From NCBI RefSeq assembly GCF_012933445.1, contig NZ_JABBNC010000021.1, forward strand, positions 1-64,000: a stretch of 64,000 bases of DNA, in the 5' to 3' direction. Every line of letters starts with the position of its first letter. Position 1 is the stretch's first letter. The position numbers were made by a program, and so were the translations under genes. Shown here in pieces: positions 61,972-64,000 of this stretch. Origin of the DNA: Actinoplanes sp. TBRC 11911. GTDB lineage: Bacteria; Actinomycetota; Actinomycetes; Mycobacteriales; Micromonosporaceae. The notes beneath the pieces were generated by a model that ran no database searches, was not told where the DNA came from, and saw only the letters and a program-made list of their open reading frames with translations.

Positions 61972-62940
61972 GTGAAAGCCGTCGTCTACACCCGTTACGG
62001 CGGGCCGGACGTCCTGCACCTGGCGGACGTGCCGGCCCCGGTCCCCGGCGATCGGGACGTGCTGATCCGCGTACGGGCCGCCGAAGCGACCAAATCGGAC
62101 TGCGAGTTCCGCAGCTTCCGGTACTCGGTGAAATGGATCTGGCTGCCCCTGCGGATCACGGTCGGCGTCTTCCGGCCGCGACGGCGGATCCTGGGCGGCT
62201 ACTTCGCCGGCGAGGTGGTGTCGGTCGGCGAACGGGTCACCCGCTTCGCCCCGGGCCACCAAATCTACGGCGCGGCCGGCCTCCACCTGGGCGCCTACGG
62301 CGAGTACGTCGTCCTGCCCGCGAGCGCCGCCCTCGCGGCCAAGCCGAAGAACATGACGTTCGCCGAGGCCGCCGCCGTCCCGCTCGGCGGCCTCAACGCT
62401 CTGCACTTCATGCGACGGGCGACAATCAAAGCCGGCGAGCATGTGCTGATCATCGGGGCCGGCGGCAGCATCGGCGCCCACGCCGTGCAAATCGCCCGCT
62501 CGATGGGCGCCCGGATCACCGCGGTCGACCACGGCATCAAGGAGGAGTTCGTCCGCCGTCTCGGCGCCGACGACTTCGTCGACTACACGACGGCCGATGT
62601 CACCACCATGGGCGGCCGCTTCGACGTCATCTTCGACATGGTCCCGGCCAGCCCGTTCCGCCGTCTCCTCGGCATGCTCCAGCCGGGCGGCCGCTATCTC
62701 AACGGCAACCCGCGCCTGCCGGTGCTGCTCCGCTCGGCGACGACCCCGCGCGTCACCACCGCCTTCGCCCCCGAGACGACGGAGGACCTGACAACACTCA
62801 CCGCCATGATCGAGGCCGGCCAGATCCGGCCGATCGTCGACCGCGTCTACCCGATGTCCGAGGCGGCCGCCGCCCACCGCCGCGTCGACACCGAGCAGCG
62901 CGTGGGCGCCGTCGTGCTCAGCATGGACTCGCTCGATTAG
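61972..62940 (+). CDS. quinone oxidoreductase-like zinc-independent dehydrogenase
   Basis: This 322-residue MDR-family NAD(P)-dependent oxidoreductase has the N-terminal KAVVYTRYGGPDVLHLADV, the NADP loop IIGAGGSIGAHAVQIAR and the closing GKxV-like region QRVGAVVLS. The zinc-binding Cys/His set of alcohol dehydrogenases is missing, so it is likely a quinone-reductase or enoyl-reductase type. GTG at 61972 gives the canonical start. The longer frame upstream lacks family likeness. Its tail overlaps the next gene by four bases. Confidence 0.87.
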   Translation: MKAVVYTRYGGPDVLHLADVPAPVPGDRDVLIRVRAAEATKSDCEFRSFRYSVKWIWLPLRITVGVFRPRRRILGGYFAGEVVSVGERVTRFAPGHQIYGAAGLHLGAYGEYVVLPASAALAAKPKNMTFAEAAAVPLGGLNALHFMRRATIKAGEHVLIIGAGGSIGAHAVQIARSMGARITAVDHGIKEEFVRRLGADDFVDYTTADVTTMGGRFDVIFDMVPASPFRRLLGMLQPGGRYLNGNPRLPVLLRSATTPRVTTAFAPETTEDLTTLTAMIEAGQIRPIVDRVYPMSEAAAAHRRVDTEQRVGAVVLSMDSLD

Positions 62941-63881
62941 ATCGGGAAGTGGCCGCGCCGCCAATACCAGTGACGCCCCGCCCGCAGGTGGTCCACGATC
63001 GCGCGCTGCAGCACGGTGCGCCGCGGCAACCGGTCGAGCGGCGTGCTCAAACTGCGAAACACGAAACGCCGCACCTCGACATCGGCGTTCAACCCCTCCG
63101 GTTCCTCGTACGCCTCCAGATCGAACCGTCGCTGAAACCGCACGATGTTCGCATCGTCGGGCAGGTACTCCAGCAGCTGCGGGTCGAGCAGCCACGAGCC
63201 GCAGGAGAACGCCGTGTACCGCTCGTCCGGAAAGTGCCGCGGAAAGAACGCGCGGGCCCGGTCGAGCGACGCCGTGACCGACTCCGGGCTCAGCGGCCCC
63301 GCGTCCGGAATGTGCAGGTCGATACTGGTGTCGCCGCGCTGGTGCTGCAACCGCCCCAGCTCGTAGAGGCTGCCCCGCGCGTGCAGCGTCAGCCAGCTCT
63401 GCATGATCGGCCAGCCCTCGCCGCGCATCCGCCGGTCGATCGCGAGGTTGCGCCCCAAATCGGCGAGGGTCACCCAGGACACGTCGTCGGAAATGCCATG
63501 CTTCCGGTGGTACGCCCGGACGACGTCGACAAGCGCAAGATACCCGTACACGTACAGATGCCGCCAAGCGAATCCGCGCTCACGCGGCAACTCGGGACCG
63601 GGCACCAGCCAGGCATGGCCAGCGAGGTCCGCGCGCACCAGCGCGATCGAGCGGTCGAGCAGCCAGCGCAGCTCAGGAGTCCACAGCGGAGACCCGGCAT
63701 CGGGCCAGCCGGCCATGATCTCGGCGGCGTCATCGGGCCGCACCCCGAGCCGGTCAAGGAGAGCGGGAGCGTCTACTTTGTCCGGCAGCGGCGCCGACGG
63801 ATGGTCACCGGCAAGCCGTCGTACGCGCTCGAGATCCTCGACCGGCACCCCGAGCCGCGACGCGGCGACATCCAGATCCAC
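62937..63881 (-). CDS. acyltransferase-like protein, unassigned
   Basis: This 314-residue soluble protein resembles actinobacterial proteins annotated as acyltransferase-domain (GNAT-like C-terminal) proteins. Visible blocks are AWRHLYVYGYLALVDVVRAY, TLADLGRNLAIDRRM, SLYELGRLQHQRGDTSIDLH and FSCGSWLLDPQLLEYLP. No signal peptide or membrane helix. The GTG at 63879-63881 starts VDLDVAASRLGVP. The upstream 38 in-frame codons are Gly/Pro-rich and unlikely to be coding. Activity is uncertain. Confidence 0.7.
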   Translation of the reverse strand: MDLDVAASRLGVPVEDLERVRRLAGDHPSAPLPDKVDAPALLDRLGVRPDDAAEIMAGWPDAGSPLWTPELRWLLDRSIALVRADLAGHAWLVPGPELPRERGFAWRHLYVYGYLALVDVVRAYHRKHGISDDVSWVTLADLGRNLAIDRRMRGEGWPIMQSWLTLHARGSLYELGRLQHQRGDTSIDLHIPDAGPLSPESVTASLDRARAFFPRHFPDERYTAFSCGSWLLDPQLLEYLPDDANIVRFQRRFDLEAYEEPEGLNADVEVRRFVFRSLSTPLDRLPRRTVLQRAIVDHLRAGRHWYWRRGHFPI

Positions 63882-64000
63882 GTGCGCGACCCTACCGGCT
63901 GGTCCGACGCGGGGTGGACCGCCGCGAGACGGTCCACCCCCTGCTGCGAGCTCGTCAGTGCCGATCGCGGACGGCGAGCGGGAAGGTCCCCGCACCGACG

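Overview
This 64 kb window is high-GC DNA with GTG starts, ATGA/GTGA stop-start overlaps and actinomycete-type families throughout (a Pls/PosA peptide synthetase, MmyB-type regulator, DUF222-HNH protein, many secreted carbohydrate-active proteins). It looks like chromosome from a filamentous actinomycete, most likely Micromonosporaceae/Actinoplanes-like (inference). No rRNA, tRNA, integrase, insertion sequence or CRISPR array was recognised.

Left part (1-20 kb). A 30-bp tandem repeat precedes a minus-strand histidine decarboxylase operon (APC permease, unknown protein, PLP decarboxylase). A secreted TIGR03118-type protein follows, with an unusual leader that can form two competing hairpins. 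Next is a carbohydrate locus: GH4 glycosidase and DeoR regulator on the minus strand, diverging from a tightly overlapping plus-strand operon of ABC importer, ROK kinase, AgaS-like SIS protein, PfkB kinase and class II aldolase. Its logic fits an amino-galactose/tagatose-6-phosphate route. The efeUOB ferrous iron uptake operon on the minus strand carries an IdeR/DmdR-type iron box.

Middle (20-44 kb). A three-gene operon encodes a SIR2-like protein, a membrane-anchored nSTAND1 NTPase and a multi-pass membrane protein, with a DUF4760-like gene diverging from it. This is the best candidate for an undescribed conflict or defence system. Then come a two-domain PHP hydrolase, a soluble Ser/Thr kinase, a NYN-OST-HTH RNA-type protein, small stress and regulatory genes, a GGDEF cyclase, a 3'-truncated murF beside a murG paralogue, an electron-transfer operon (small membrane protein, ApbE, ferric-reductase-like membrane protein, NuoF-like protein, ferredoxin), a PhoX phosphatase and hisC.

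Right part (44-64 kb). A 1305-residue Pls/PosA-family synthetase is translationally coupled to an M1 metallopeptidase, pointing to a cationic isopeptide homopolymer plus its degrading enzyme. A membrane Ser/Thr kinase with an unusual extracellular domain follows. A minus-strand operon of three secreted proteins (GH95-like glycosidase, ThuA-domain protein, PQQ-type sugar dehydrogenase), all ending in the same fascin-like beta-trefoil module, is followed by a FadR/GntR regulator. The end holds an epoxide hydrolase, a DUF222-HNH protein, a quinone-oxidoreductase-like dehydrogenase and an acyltransferase-like protein.

Two copies of one ~50-bp palindrome (28.85 and 43.9 kb) lie in gene-free gaps. 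Coordinates come from reading frames and start-site inspection. Functions are family-level inferences, with no database search behind them.
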